Positions 16,795 through 25,252 of a stretch of DNA of 64,000 nt are shown here, in pieces. A program made the position numbers and the translations under genes. The notes beneath the pieces were generated by a model. That model searched no databases, had not been told where the DNA came from, and saw only the letters and a list, made by a program, of their open reading frames with translations. The first letter of the stretch is position 1. The number at the start of each line of letters is the position of its first letter. Source of the stretch: Flavobacterium cheongpyeongense (lineage in GTDB: Bacteria > Bacteroidota > Bacteroidia > Flavobacteriales > Flavobacteriaceae); contig NZ_QJHK01000008.1 in the NCBI RefSeq assembly GCF_003202435.1, positions 115,805-179,804 on the forward strand, in the 5' to 3' direction.

Positions 16795-18198
16795 ATGGAT
16801 ATAAGAAAAAAAATTACTTTTACTTATGTAGCCCTTTCAACCTTTAGTACGCTGCTGTTGTGTGTTATCGTTTTTGTATTGTTTCGGGAAAATAACAGAT
16901 ATAATTTTCTGAAAAGATTAGAAGACAGGGCAAAAATTGTGGCTTCGATTCATTTTCAGAATGATCCGGAAAAAAGCAAATATTACAGTGAACTCAAAAA
17001 AAACGGACTCGAAGAACTAATAGAAGAAGAAGAGTATGTTCTGAAGATAAATAGCGCGAATAGTTTTGATTACAATACAAAGCTAAACCTGCCTAATGAA
17101 TTTTATACTAATATTTTAAGGACAGGAAATGATTATTTTGAAGTTAACAGCAAGTATTATTTAGGTCAGGTTTTTACAGAAAACAGTCAAAAATACATAG
17201 TAATTGTTGGCGCTAGGGACAAACGTGGAAATACAACTACAGTTTATATTGCAAAAATTTTGATTTTTGGAGGTATTGGTTTTATACTTTTGTCATTCTT
17301 TTTAGGAAGGTTATTAGCAAAGGGAGTTATTAATCCGGTAGCAAGGATCACCAAAGAGGTGAATAGAATTAGTGCTTCCAATCTTCATAACCGATTGCCT
17401 GAAGTAAAAAACTCAGACGAGATTTCAGATCTGACCCATACTTTCAATGATATGTTAGATCGTCTGGAAACCTCCTTTGAAATTCAGGCGAATTTTATTA
17501 ACAATGCTTCCCACGAATTAAAAACGCCAATAACAACTATCATTGCTGAATCTGAAATTATGCTTTTAAAGGAAAGAACTGTTCCGGAATATATTCAGTC
17601 CTTAGAAAATATTTACAGTCAGTCTTCAAAACTTGGAAATCTCACCGAAAGCTTATTAAAACTGACCCAGACAGGTTACGACGGAAAAAAACAGGTTCAG
17701 GATATTGCCAGGATTGATGAATTGTTAATGGATGTAAAATCTGATCTGGATAAAATTTATCCGGATAACCGCGTAAGTGTTAAACTTAATTTTGCCCCTA
17801 AGGACTCCAATCTTTTATTGATTCCGTGTAATAAACCATTATTAGAGCTGGCAATCAACAATATTATTACAAATGGTGTGAAGTACTCTGATAATAATGA
17901 AGTTTTTGTAATGCTTTCGGTTACTAATGAATGGATTAAAATATCGATTAATGATATTGGAATTGGGATTCCACCGGAAGATATTCCACATTTGTATGAG
18001 CCTTTCTTCAGAGGTAAAATTGCAGCTAAATATATCGGGTATGGTTTGGGACTTCCTTTAGCTTCAAAAATTATCAGAATGCATAATGGTGAGATACAAG
18101 TGCAGTCAGAACAAAACAAGGGAACTATTGTGACCATTATTTTTAAGAAAGAAAGCACCAAAAAAGTCACTATTAGAAGTTCTAATGTGACATCTTAG
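16795..18198 (+). CDS. Sensor histidine kinase
   Basis: A 467-residue inner-membrane kinase. Transmembrane segments lie at about 8-30 and 152-172, enclosing a periplasmic sensor of about 120 residues. A HAMP linker follows (175-228, RITKEVNRISASNLHNRLPE). The H-box carries His240 (NNASHELKTPITT). ATP-binding N, G1 and G2 boxes follow (NNIITNGVKYSDN, ISINDIGIGIPPE, GYGLGLPLASKII). It begins one base after the response-regulator stop, so the two are co-transcribed. The signal is not evident from the periplasmic domain. Confidence 0.94.
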   Translation: MDIRKKITFTYVALSTFSTLLLCVIVFVLFRENNRYNFLKRLEDRAKIVASIHFQNDPEKSKYYSELKKNGLEELIEEEEYVLKINSANSFDYNTKLNLPNEFYTNILRTGNDYFEVNSKYYLGQVFTENSQKYIVIVGARDKRGNTTTVYIAKILIFGGIGFILLSFFLGRLLAKGVINPVARITKEVNRISASNLHNRLPEVKNSDEISDLTHTFNDMLDRLETSFEIQANFINNASHELKTPITTIIAESEIMLLKERTVPEYIQSLENIYSQSSKLGNLTESLLKLTQTGYDGKKQVQDIARIDELLMDVKSDLDKIYPDNRVSVKLNFAPKDSNLLLIPCNKPLLELAINNIITNGVKYSDNNEVFVMLSVTNEWIKISINDIGIGIPPEDIPHLYEPFFRGKIAAKYIGYGLGLPLASKIIRMHNGEIQVQSEQNKGTIVTIIFKKESTKKVTIRSSNVTS

Positions 18199-18275
18199 AA
18201 AATTCTAATTTTAGATTAAACCCAGTCTAATGCACGCAGTGTTATTTTGTATGTATGAACTAAACGATTATACAT

Positions 18276-18998
18276 ATGAAAAACTTCCTTATACCTACTA
18301 CTTTAGAACCTGATACGATCAATGCTGTAAAATCCGCAATCAATCAGGCTAAAAATACCAATTGCGAAATTATCTTAATGATGATTTCTGATACTCCGGA
18401 TACTTTTTCTTCTGCACAGTTTTTACACGAAATGAGAACGGCACTTACAGCAAGCCAGGAAGAAGTACTTGAAACCTGCCATTACATGATAGAACACACT
18501 GCAAATTGCAAATTAAAAATTCACAACCAATTCGGGATTTCTGCCTCTGTTTTTAAAGGTATTATTAATGCCTTTGACATAAAATTAGTTGTTCTGACGC
18601 ATTCTTATAAAGAAGAAAACAAACGAATTCATCAGTATCTAGTAAGACTGACAGGTAATCAAAAATGCCCTATTTTACATTTAGGTACCGAGGTAAATAA
18701 AGAAGATTTTAATAAAGCACTATATATAGAAAATGCTGGTACCAATATAGATGTTAAAGATGTACAGCAATTTTTGAGTGCAAATTTTTCCTTTGAAATC
18801 GTAAGCCAAACAGTCAATTTTGATGATGACTATGAGCGATTTGCACCTTATTTGTCTGAAGCTGTTTTAAAATATGAAATCGATTTATTAGTAGAGACAC
18901 GTAAAATTGAAAAAATTAAATTCAAAAAAGTAAAAACACACAGCATTAATGAAAAATCAGGACTTCCGGTACTTTCAATATATGAGGAACTGGTTTGA
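18276..18998 (+). CDS. Universal stress protein (UspA-like) family
   Basis: A 240-residue cytoplasmic protein. The first half has the Usp fold start (FLIPTTLEPDTINAVKSAINQAKN) and the core strand-helix pairs (CEIILMMISDT, FDIKLVVLTHSYKEE, QKCPILHLGTEV). The second half is a weak second Usp-like repeat that is truncated. The canonical ATP-binding GxxGxxxx S/T loop is not clear, so nucleotide binding is doubtful. It follows the two-component system by 77 bases and might be part of its regulon, but no promoter element was found to prove this. Confidence 0.72.
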   Translation: MKNFLIPTTLEPDTINAVKSAINQAKNTNCEIILMMISDTPDTFSSAQFLHEMRTALTASQEEVLETCHYMIEHTANCKLKIHNQFGISASVFKGIINAFDIKLVVLTHSYKEENKRIHQYLVRLTGNQKCPILHLGTEVNKEDFNKALYIENAGTNIDVKDVQQFLSANFSFEIVSQTVNFDDDYERFAPYLSEAVLKYEIDLLVETRKIEKIKFKKVKTHSINEKSGLPVLSIYEELV

Positions 18999-19141
18999 TT
19001 GGTTTAGTGAATAGTAATTAGTCCTTAGTGTAGTGTATAGTGATTAGTAAATAAATTGTTGAACTAAACCTTCGGTAGCGCATTTGATGATTTTGGATCT
19101 TACGAATATAATTAAATTCTATAAGATATGACTTCAAAAAA

Positions 19142-19161
19142 AAGAGGCGCGATAGCCTCTT
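19142..19161 (-). terminator. Terminator of the small island ORF
   Basis: AAGAGGC and GCCTCTT form a 7-bp stem around GCGATA. On the minus strand a run of eight T residues follows. It lies 47 bases after the 19208 stop. Confidence 0.8.
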
Positions 19162-19207
19162 GAAATTCTTATAACTCATTTATCGAAAAACCCATAGTTG
19201 CGGAATC

Positions 19208-19369
19208 TCAGCGATTCAGTTCAACACGGGCTTCATTGTTCGTGCTACACACGCAACAAATCTTAGCTGTTACAGGTAGTGTCAAATTTTCAAACCTTGA
19301 TTTAGCAACAACAAATTTTTCTGAATTATTGTCTATCAAACTTACAACATCTCCAATTTTATATTTCAT
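19208..19369 (-). CDS. Short hypothetical protein in the accessory island (53 aa)
   Basis: The minus-strand frame from the ATG at 19369 runs 53 codons to a TGA at 19208. The start KYKIGDVVSLI resembles the opening of small DUF2158/YodC-like proteins, and the middle has CCVCSTNNEARVELN. A good terminator follows, and the GTTGGTGGC border repeat precedes it, in the same arrangement as for the neighbouring two-gene unit. It may be intact or a truncated member. Function unknown. Confidence 0.55.
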   Translation of the reverse strand: MKYKIGDVVSLIDNNSEKFVVAKSRFENLTLPVTAKICCVCSTNNEARVELNR

Positions 19370-19407
19370 ATCTTTTTGTTTTCTGATTCCGTATTTCGGG
19401 CAAAATT

Positions 19408-19447
19408 GCCACCAACGTTCCGCAGCTTGGCGATGTGGCGGATTAAG
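19408..19447 (+). repeat. Cassette-border hairpin repeat, copy 1
   Basis: GCCACCAACGTTCCGCAGC continues as TTGGCGATGTGGCGGATTAAG. Its left arm GCCACCAA pairs with TTGG...TGGC on the right, leaving about five unpaired bases on the 3' side. It is related to copy 2 (19511-19545) but in opposite orientation. Confidence 0.75.
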
Positions 19448-19510
19448 GAAGCCTAAACTTTCAGTTAAAAATTGACTTTACAAGTACAAAAACAATTTAA
19501 AATTTAAGAC

Positions 19511-19545
19511 TAATCCCGCCATATTGCCAAACTGCTGTTAGTGGC
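19511..19545 (-). repeat. Cassette-border hairpin repeat, copy 2
   Basis: On the minus strand it reads GCCACTAACAGCAGTTTGGC then AATATGGCGGGATTA. Aligned with copy 1, GCCACnAAC, GCAGnTTGGCnATnTGGCGG and ATTA are shared. Including the four bases before it, GCCAGCCA pairs with TGGC-AATA-TGGC, again with a bulge only on the 3' side. It lies 17 bases after the stop of the DGQHR gene. Confidence 0.75.
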
Positions 19546-19562
19546 TGGCTTTGTATTTATTT

Positions 19563-20870
19563 TCAAAGTTCATATTTAGATAGTAAAAATTTAAAAAGTT
19601 TATCTTGTAAACCTTCAGAACCAGAACCTCCAAACGCACCTTCTTTAGAGAATATTCTCTTGGCTTCAGAATCATCAATTTTTTCTAATATTTTTAGAAT
19701 ATTTGATTTGTATTTATCTGAATCACTTGAAACTTTTGGATAAATATATTTTATTAATCTAAAAAATGCGCCTAGACCTGTTGTTTTACAAAGCACATAT
19801 TGATAATAATATGCTGAATAAACAAGATCTCCTTTTTTGTCAACCTTTTCAGGCCAAGCACTAGGATATGCTTCTTGAATAGCTTGAAAATAAGCTTTCA
19901 TGAATTTTGCTATATTTTTATATTCTTTACCATTGTTAACATAATCAATCAAGTATTCATTCCAAATTCCAGTTTTAAAAACTCTTAGCATATTAAAGAC
20001 AAAAAATGCTTGAGAAAACATACCGTAACCTTTACCTAATAACTTAATCATTGAATTGATAGGTGAAGTCTCATTGTTGTTTAAATGCAAAACTAAATCA
20101 TGAGCAAGTCTTATGTCATTCTGTAAATTTCCTTCTCTATCTGTTTGTGGAGCAGACCCAAAAATATCATAATATAAAGATCTATTTACAGGTTTTTGAT
20201 TGAAGTTTACTGTTGCAAAAATTTGTCCAACTTCATAAATGTCAAAACCAACTAAATACGTTATAATAAATTCAAAATTTTCTACAATCTCTTTAATTTT
20301 TGGATCACTTAATTTATTATACAACATTTTTGTGCCAAAAAATCTATGTTGACCATCAACTATTAATGTTGTATCTGGATTTTTAGGAATGTATAATTTG
20401 AACAAATCATTGTTTAATTCATCCGCAATATAAAAACAACAATCCAAACTTGTTTTGTAACTATTCGATACAATTTCTTCGGTTAATATAACTTCATCTT
20501 TTTCAGTTATTTTTTCCTTGACATCTTTTAAATCAAGATCATCTAATTCATAAGATCTATTGTATAAAATGAGTGATGAAGGAAACATTCCTAAAGACTT
20601 TCCTTTTTCAATTTGTAAAATTTCCTCTTGTAAATATTCCTGAATTTCTTTTAATTTTTTACTACTAAGTTGTCTTTGAAATTGTTCATCTTTACTAGAT
20701 AAATTTAAAGTTGTATTGTCAAATGGATCTTGAACATTTTCTATACGCTCAGTTAACTTAAAAATTTGATTAAGTTGATTGAATTTAATTTTACCAGTAA
20801 AAACGATACCGTTTTGAAGTTGTCTAACTTCAACAACATTCAATTTTATATAGTTATCTAAATTATTCAT
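19563..20870 (-). CDS. DGQHR-domain protein of the accessory island
   Basis: A 435-residue soluble protein. The DGQHR motif is at 172-176 (TTLIVDGQHRFFGTKML) and the linked segment NFNQKPVNRSLYYDIFG is at 222-238. These define the family that includes DndB of DNA phosphorothioation systems and many uncharacterised proteins with a ParB/sulfiredoxin-like fold. No dndA, C, D or E gene is present, so a phosphorothioation role is not supported. The start at 20870 (MNNLDNYIKL) overlaps the upstream gene's stop by eight bases, indicating translational coupling; a longer in-frame start at 20945 would overlap far more. Composition is more AT-rich than the neighbours, consistent with acquisition. Biochemical role unknown. 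Confidence 0.82.
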   Translation of the reverse strand: MNNLDNYIKLNVVEVRQLQNGIVFTGKIKFNQLNQIFKLTERIENVQDPFDNTTLNLSSKDEQFQRQLSSKKLKEIQEYLQEEILQIEKGKSLGMFPSSLILYNRSYELDDLDLKDVKEKITEKDEVILTEEIVSNSYKTSLDCCFYIADELNNDLFKLYIPKNPDTTLIVDGQHRFFGTKMLYNKLSDPKIKEIVENFEFIITYLVGFDIYEVGQIFATVNFNQKPVNRSLYYDIFGSAPQTDREGNLQNDIRLAHDLVLHLNNNETSPINSMIKLLGKGYGMFSQAFFVFNMLRVFKTGIWNEYLIDYVNNGKEYKNIAKFMKAYFQAIQEAYPSAWPEKVDKKGDLVYSAYYYQYVLCKTTGLGAFFRLIKYIYPKVSSDSDKYKSNILKILEKIDDSEAKRIFSKEGAFGGSGSEGLQDKLFKFLLSKYEL

Positions 20871-21609
20871 CGAATGCATTTTTTGTAGGTTTTGTAACTC
20901 CTGTAGATTTTGTAATTGAATTAACACTACTATCAACAGTTTCATTTTCTTTCACTTCAGATTTTGATGTGAAATTTTCAAACTGATTTTTAAGTTCAGA
21001 AACTTGATCGTTTATTCCATTCATTTCATCAATAAAGCTATCCTTCATGATTTTATCAATAGCATCTTGAAGTGCTGAACCTAAGCCTTTATCCATTTTG
21101 TCATTGGCTTCTTTTTCGAACTTTTCAAATATTCTTACTTGTTCTGCCTTAAATTCTCTAATGTCGGTTTTAATTTCAGTTATTCTTTGAATTAAATCTG
21201 ATTTGATTTCTTTAATATTATCTTCACTCTTTGAAATTGATTTTTCATTTTCACTTTTTAAATCATTTATCTTTCCAGAAATACTTTTATATCCAAAGAA
21301 ACCGATAACAGCTATTAATATCCCTAATCCTGTTAATATGAAATTCCATAAATTTAATTTACTATCATAGAAAGCTTGCTTTGTGTCAGCAACTGTTTTT
21401 GTTAAGTCAATTATTTGCTTATTTAGATCGTCTATTTGAGTTTTATAATTTACTTCAACTTTTTCATTTTTTGGATTTTCAATTAAAGCTTGTGAAGTAG
21501 ATTCATTTTTAATTTTTGTATCAACTTTTGTTTTAGATTGAGAATACAAATCATTAAAAATGAATGCTATAATTAAAATAAATATTAAATTCCGTATTTT
21601 TATTTTCAT
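20863..21609 (-). CDS. Signal-anchored coiled-coil membrane protein coupled to the DGQHR gene
   Basis: A 248-residue protein with an N-terminal signal sequence (NLIFILIIAFIFNDLYSQS), a short coiled coil (55-80), one transmembrane helix at about 88-107 (LWNFILTGLGILIAVIGFFG), and a long coiled coil (110-225) rich in lysine and glutamate. With a cleaved signal, the 25-85 region would be periplasmic and the coiled coil cytoplasmic, where it could hold the DGQHR partner. The tail is low-complexity serine/threonine. No enzyme motif is seen. It is the first gene of a two-gene unit preceded by GTTAGTGGC. Function unknown. Confidence 0.78.
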   Translation of the reverse strand: MKIKIRNLIFILIIAFIFNDLYSQSKTKVDTKIKNESTSQALIENPKNEKVEVNYKTQIDDLNKQIIDLTKTVADTKQAFYDSKLNLWNFILTGLGILIAVIGFFGYKSISGKINDLKSENEKSISKSEDNIKEIKSDLIQRITEIKTDIREFKAEQVRIFEKFEKEANDKMDKGLGSALQDAIDKIMKDSFIDEMNGINDQVSELKNQFENFTSKSEVKENETVDSSVNSITKSTGVTKPTKNAFDE

Positions 21610-21633
21610 ATTTAACGTGATTTTTTTAAGCTT

Positions 21634-21720
21634 GCCACTAACTAGTATATAGTCGCTACTTTATAGCGACTATCCCTCCTTTTTAGGAAGCAAACCCGCT
21701 ATTCAGTAGCGTATACTTTG
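21634..21720. repeat. Upstream border of the two-gene cassette: GCCACTAAC plus nested hairpins
   Basis: GCCACTAAC (21634-21642) is the same nonamer that starts border copy 2. Next to it ATAGTCGCTA (21649-21658) and TAGCGACTAT (21664-21673) form a perfect 10-bp stem. Further out, AGTATA plus GCTACT can alternatively pair with AGTAGCGTATACT (21705-21717) with a bulge. The whole region can fold in two ways. Confidence 0.6.
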
Positions 21721-21916
21721 TAAATATACATTTTAATTATTATCCTACAAATTATCAGAAATACGTGTTGTTTTTCGAATACTTTTATCGCTCACTTCGG
21801 TATACAGCAAAGTGATTTTGATTGTATCGGGAAGTTAAAGGCTGCTGTTATACTTTAAACAGTATTGTATTTGATTTGCAAATGTGAACTCTCTATTGCT
21901 TATAAAAACCTAAAAC

Positions 21917-21996
21917 CCTAGCCCTGATAGCAGCGGCCTCCTTTTTCTGGCTTCTTTAGCCAGGAAAAGATACAAGCGGATAGCAGGAAAAGCTCC
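21917..21996 (-). repeat. Structured ~80-base element, copy E (inverted orientation)
   Basis: On the minus strand it reads GGAGCTTTTCCTGCTATCCG, a hairpin CTGGCT-AAAGA-AGCCAG, then GCCGCTGCTATCAGGGCTA. The outer pairing is AGC+CCTG with CAGG+GCT, a compensated change relative to copies A, C and D. Confidence 0.88.
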
Positions 21997-22001
21997 ATAA
22001 A

Positions 22002-22037
22002 AAAATGCCGCAAAACCCTAAAGTTTTACAGCATTTT
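22002..22037 (-). terminator. Probable terminator downstream of the SDR gene
   Basis: AAAATGC/GCATTTT with an inner AAAAC/GTTTT stem, followed on the minus strand by seven T residues. It lies about 130 bases past the SDR stop. Confidence 0.6.
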
Positions 22038-22170
22038 ATACCAATCAATAATTAATTTTAAAAGAGGTTTCAGGCTTAAAAATAAATTTTATTCGATACA
22101 GAAGAAATTCATATTTCTCTGTGTTGAATATTTTTTTGAATTGCACTAACGAGCTCAGGTTTTCAAAAAA

Positions 22171-22935
22171 TTATAAAAATATTCCTCCTGAAACTTCAAT
22201 GCGCTGTGCATTTACCCAGCGTGATTCATCTGAACATAAAAAAGCAACTACACCGCCAATATCATCAGGCAACCCAACTCTTCCAAGAGCAGTTAAGTCG
22301 GCAATAGTTTTGTTTACTTGTTCATTATCCCGAACAGCCCCGCCTCCAAAATCAGTTTCGATAGCACCCGGGGCGACTATGTTGACCCTGATTTTTCTGT
22401 CGCCCAGTTCTTTTGCCTGATAATTTGTCAAAGTTTCAATGGCAGCTTTCATGGAAGCGTAAGCCGCATAACCAGGAAATGAAAATCTTGCCAGTCCGCT
22501 TGAGATATTTACGATTCCGCCACCATCATTTAATACCTGCAGCGCTTTTTGAGTTAAAAAGAAAGGGCCTTTAAAATGAATATTAGCCAGTTGGTCAAAT
22601 TCGGCCTCAGTAGTTTCTGCAAATGAATTGTGAATCCCAATTCCGGCATTGTTTACTAAAAAGTCAAATTTGTCGGTCTTAAAAGTATTTTTAAGAGTCG
22701 CAGAAATATTCTCGAAAAAGGAATCAAAAGTATTCGATTCGGCTACATTTAAGTGGAGTGAAGCCGCTTTTTGTCCCAGATTTTCAATTTCTTTTACAAC
22801 CTCATCGGCTTCGTCTTTCTTGCTGTTGTATGTGATAATGACGTCAATTCCTTTTTTTGCAATTGCGATTGCCATATTTTTTCCTAAACCTCTGCTGCCG
22901 CCGGTAACCAGGGCGATTTTTGTATTTACTGCCAT
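22171..22935 (-). CDS. Short-chain dehydrogenase/reductase (classical SDR)
   Basis: A 254-residue NAD(P)-dependent oxidoreductase. The cofactor loop is TGGSRGLG (11-18). NNAG is at 95-98. The catalytic serine lies in NISSG, and the YxxxK pair is Tyr159/Lys163 (YASMK). The arginine after the Rossmann strand-2 region is absent (TYNSKKDEAD), leaving the NAD/NADP preference open. The C-terminal EVSGGIFL is typical. The upstream AraC gene in the same orientation probably regulates it. Substrate unknown. Confidence 0.93.
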   Translation of the reverse strand: MAVNTKIALVTGGSRGLGKNMAIAIAKKGIDVIITYNSKKDEADEVVKEIENLGQKAASLHLNVAESNTFDSFFENISATLKNTFKTDKFDFLVNNAGIGIHNSFAETTEAEFDQLANIHFKGPFFLTQKALQVLNDGGGIVNISSGLARFSFPGYAAYASMKAAIETLTNYQAKELGDRKIRVNIVAPGAIETDFGGGAVRDNEQVNKTIADLTALGRVGLPDDIGGVVAFLCSDESRWVNAQRIEVSGGIFL

Positions 22936-22961
22936 TTTATATTTGTTTTAAATTGATAAGG

Positions 22962-22969
22962 CAAAGCTA
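22962..22969 (-). promoter_or_regulatory. -7 box of the SDR gene
   Basis: TAGCTTTG on the minus strand, 27 bases upstream of the ATG at 22935. Confidence 0.55.
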
Positions 22970-23104
22970 TAATGAAAGCAGCGTTGTGAATTTGTAAATA
23001 TCAAACCGATGTTTGCGAAATTCAAATAAAAAGTAAAAAGAGAGAATTTAAATTTGAAAAACAATTCAATATCCAATTCCAATTTTAAACCTGAAACTTT
23101 TAAA

Positions 23105-24022
23105 TTAACCTCTAAAAGCCAATGGTGTCAAAGTAGTTTGTTTTTTAAAGAAATTAGAAAAATGTGCCAGTTCTTCAAAACCTAATGAATAAGCAATTTC
23201 AGAGATATTCCAGTCGGTTTGTTTTAAGAGGGTTTTGGCTTCGCTCGTTAGCCGGTTGCTGATTAATTCGGTTGTTGTTTTTCCGGTGCTTTCTTTTAAA
23301 ACTTTATTCAGATGATTGACATGAACAGCTAATCTTTCGGCAAAATCTTTGGCAGTTCTAAGTTCCAGACGCTGGTGCGGTGATTCTATAGGGAACTGTC
23401 TTTCTAATAATTCAGCAAACAAAGAAGAGACCCTGGTTGCTGAATTATGTTTGGAATAAAGTGCTGTAACAGGTTGTAATTTCTGTCCAAAGTGAATTAA
23501 TTCTGAAACATAATTCCGGATCAGGTCGTATTTATAGGCGTAGTCAGAATTTATTTCTTTTTGTATTTTGTTGAAAATCAATTCAACTTCTGTTATCTCT
23601 TCGTCAGAAAGCTGAAAAACAGGATAACCTTCAGACGCAAAAATGGGAAGATTGTCCAGATCGATTCCGCTTTTGGATAGAAAATCGCTTGTAAATACAC
23701 AAAACTGCCCTGACTGATCTGTTTCCTGAGGAAGGTAGTTGTAAGGGATTTTTGGAGTTGCGAATAAAAGGCCCTGTTTGTCAATTTCGATTACTTTATC
23801 GGCATATTCAACTGTGTTTTTTCCTTTGATCAAACTTATTTTGTAATAGGATCTTCGGTCGTAAGGCATGCAGCATTTTCCTTTAAGACGTTCAAAAAGT
23901 TCCCTAATATTAAAAACATTGAAATGACCAATTTCTTTCTGAATGCCATTGGGTAAAAGTGATTTGGGTTCTGTCATTGAACCTTTGCTAATGTCTTTGT
24001 AAAAAGAATCTAAGGATTTCAT
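23105..24022 (-). CDS. AraC-family transcriptional regulator
   Basis: A 305-residue regulator. Residues 1-190 are an AraC N-terminal sensing domain (FNIRELFERLKG, then GLLFATPKIPYNY). Residues 205-303 are a double helix-turn-helix DNA-binding domain: FAERLAVHVNHLNKVLKEST as the first, and WNISEIAYSLGFEELAHFSNFFKKQTTLTPLAF as the second (read in parts). It probably controls the SDR gene 170 bases downstream, which has its own promoter. Ligand unknown. Confidence 0.92.
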   Translation of the reverse strand: MKSLDSFYKDISKGSMTEPKSLLPNGIQKEIGHFNVFNIRELFERLKGKCCMPYDRRSYYKISLIKGKNTVEYADKVIEIDKQGLLFATPKIPYNYLPQETDQSGQFCVFTSDFLSKSGIDLDNLPIFASEGYPVFQLSDEEITEVELIFNKIQKEINSDYAYKYDLIRNYVSELIHFGQKLQPVTALYSKHNSATRVSSLFAELLERQFPIESPHQRLELRTAKDFAERLAVHVNHLNKVLKESTGKTTTELISNRLTSEAKTLLKQTDWNISEIAYSLGFEELAHFSNFFKKQTTLTPLAFRG

Positions 24023-24044
24023 AATGAATTTGATTTGTAAAATT

Positions 24045-24052
24045 CAAATATA
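24045..24052 (-). promoter_or_regulatory. -7 box of the AraC gene
   Basis: TATATTTG on the minus strand, 23 bases upstream of the ATG at 24022. Confidence 0.5.
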
Positions 24053-24194
24053 CAAAAATCAAAATAAGAGTTTAATTATCCTTTGGACTTAACTGCAAAG
24101 TTTGCAAAAGCTTCGCGAAGTTTTTCCCTTTCAGCTTTGCATCCTCTCAGGAAATAAACCTAACGGTTTTTGCGTAAACTTTGCGTTTAACTTT

Positions 24195-24758
24195 TTAAAA
24201 CAAACTTCCCTGAACAAATTCGGGCTGTGGATTATTGCCAAATTCGAAAGTATCAATGACAAAAAACTGCTTTTTAACAGGATCCAGCTCTCGTAAAACT
24301 ATTGAGTAGCATAAAAAATCAATATCTATTGTAGTAAAAAGCTGTGAAGCTATCTTGAGATTTTCAGGAGCTAGTTTCCTGCCGATAGACATATGCGGAT
24401 CATCGCTCTTTTTGAGATTCAAAGGTTTTAAAGTTTCCTGAACCTTTTTCATGACTAGTCTTAGAGAATTTTTGGAATCTTCATCTGGGGCAATAAAAAA
24501 GGCACCCGCGTTATCATAATATCCAAAATGATCTAAGTTTACCTGAACAGGAATCAAACGGTCACAATTTTTAAAAAGTTTTTGTTTGTATGTATCAATT
24601 TGAGAATCGTCAACCGTGAATTCGCAGATCGTAATATGTGCAGTAGAGTTGCAGCTGTTATACCAGTTGATTTTGCTTTTTAAATAATCCTTCATTGTTT
24701 TGACAGCTTCGATGACTTCTTCTGAAGGATAAATAGCGACAGAGTATTTTTTCTCCAT
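24195..24758 (-). CDS. 2H phosphoesterase / 2'-5' RNA ligase-like protein
   Basis: A 187-residue protein of the 2H phosphoesterase superfamily, with two H-x-T/S motifs: His41-Thr43 in AHITICEF and His123-Ser125 in PHMSIGR. These catalyse cyclic phosphodiester or 2'-5' ligation chemistry on RNA-type substrates. The ATG at 24758 (MEKKYSVAIYPSEE) is preferred over the longer in-frame start at 24842, because the extra residues lie inside the upstream gene. It follows that gene by one base, so they are co-transcribed. Natural substrate unknown. Confidence 0.85.
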   Translation of the reverse strand: MEKKYSVAIYPSEEVIEAVKTMKDYLKSKINWYNSCNSTAHITICEFTVDDSQIDTYKQKLFKNCDRLIPVQVNLDHFGYYDNAGAFFIAPDEDSKNSLRLVMKKVQETLKPLNLKKSDDPHMSIGRKLAPENLKIASQLFTTIDIDFLCYSIVLRELDPVKKQFFVIDTFEFGNNPQPEFVQGSLF

Positions 24759-24759
24759 T

Positions 24760-25074
24760 TTAAAGCTTTCCTTTTTTATACAACCGATCATAAATTTCAG
24801 ATTGAAGTAACCCGCTTCCGCCGCCAAAATGTTCAATAACATCTACATCAGGATGGGCTTTTAGACAAAATGCCGCAAATTCCTTTTCTACATGATCCTC
24901 AATTGCAGCACTTAATAAAACAAAATCAACGCTGTTTTGTAAAAAATAATCCTGGGCTAATTTTTCATCACTAAACCCAACCGCATGCCAGTTTTCATAG
25001 GCATTTACTAATCGAAGTAAAATTTCAAGGATAGGCTGATTTTTGCCTAGTATCAAAAATTGGTATTTTTTCAT
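24760..25074 (-). CDS. Small receiver-like hypothetical protein
   Basis: A 104-residue protein with alternating hydrophobic strands and helices that resembles a degenerate response-regulator receiver (YQFLILGKNQPILEILLRLV, then VDFVLLSAAIED). The phospho-acceptor aspartate of a true receiver cannot be placed with confidence and the C-terminal lysine loop is missing. It is the first gene of a two-gene unit with the 2H phosphoesterase, with a -7 box upstream. It could be a ligand-binding or pseudo-receiver domain; function unknown. Confidence 0.65.
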   Translation of the reverse strand: MKKYQFLILGKNQPILEILLRLVNAYENWHAVGFSDEKLAQDYFLQNSVDFVLLSAAIEDHVEKEFAAFCLKAHPDVDVIEHFGGGSGLLQSEIYDRLYKKGKL

Positions 25075-25093
25075 GGTCTCCAGATTTACTTTG

Positions 25094-25101
25094 CAAAAGT
25101 A
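25094..25101 (-). promoter_or_regulatory. -7 box of the receiver-like/2H operon
   Basis: TACTTTTG on the minus strand, 20 bases upstream of the ATG at 25074. Confidence 0.6.
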
Positions 25102-25252
25102 ATTTATAGGAAATAAAAAACACTTAATCCAGATTAAGAACTACTATTCGATAGAGATAAAAAAATAATGTTTTGAGTTAATTGAACTGCTGTTGAAATT
25201 GGAAATTTGATATAACAAACAAAATCAGTATTAATTAAAAAAAAATCATCTT

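Noticed and set aside
19061..19105. A tRNA-like fragment (GGTAGCGCA...GGATC) next to the island, as a possible integration site
   Set aside because: The remaining arms of a tRNA cloverleaf and acceptor stem are missing, so neither a tRNA gene nor a clear attachment site can be supported.
19563..20870. DndB of a DNA phosphorothioation system
   Set aside because: DGQHR motif is shared, but no dndA, C, D, E or restriction partner genes are present in the window.
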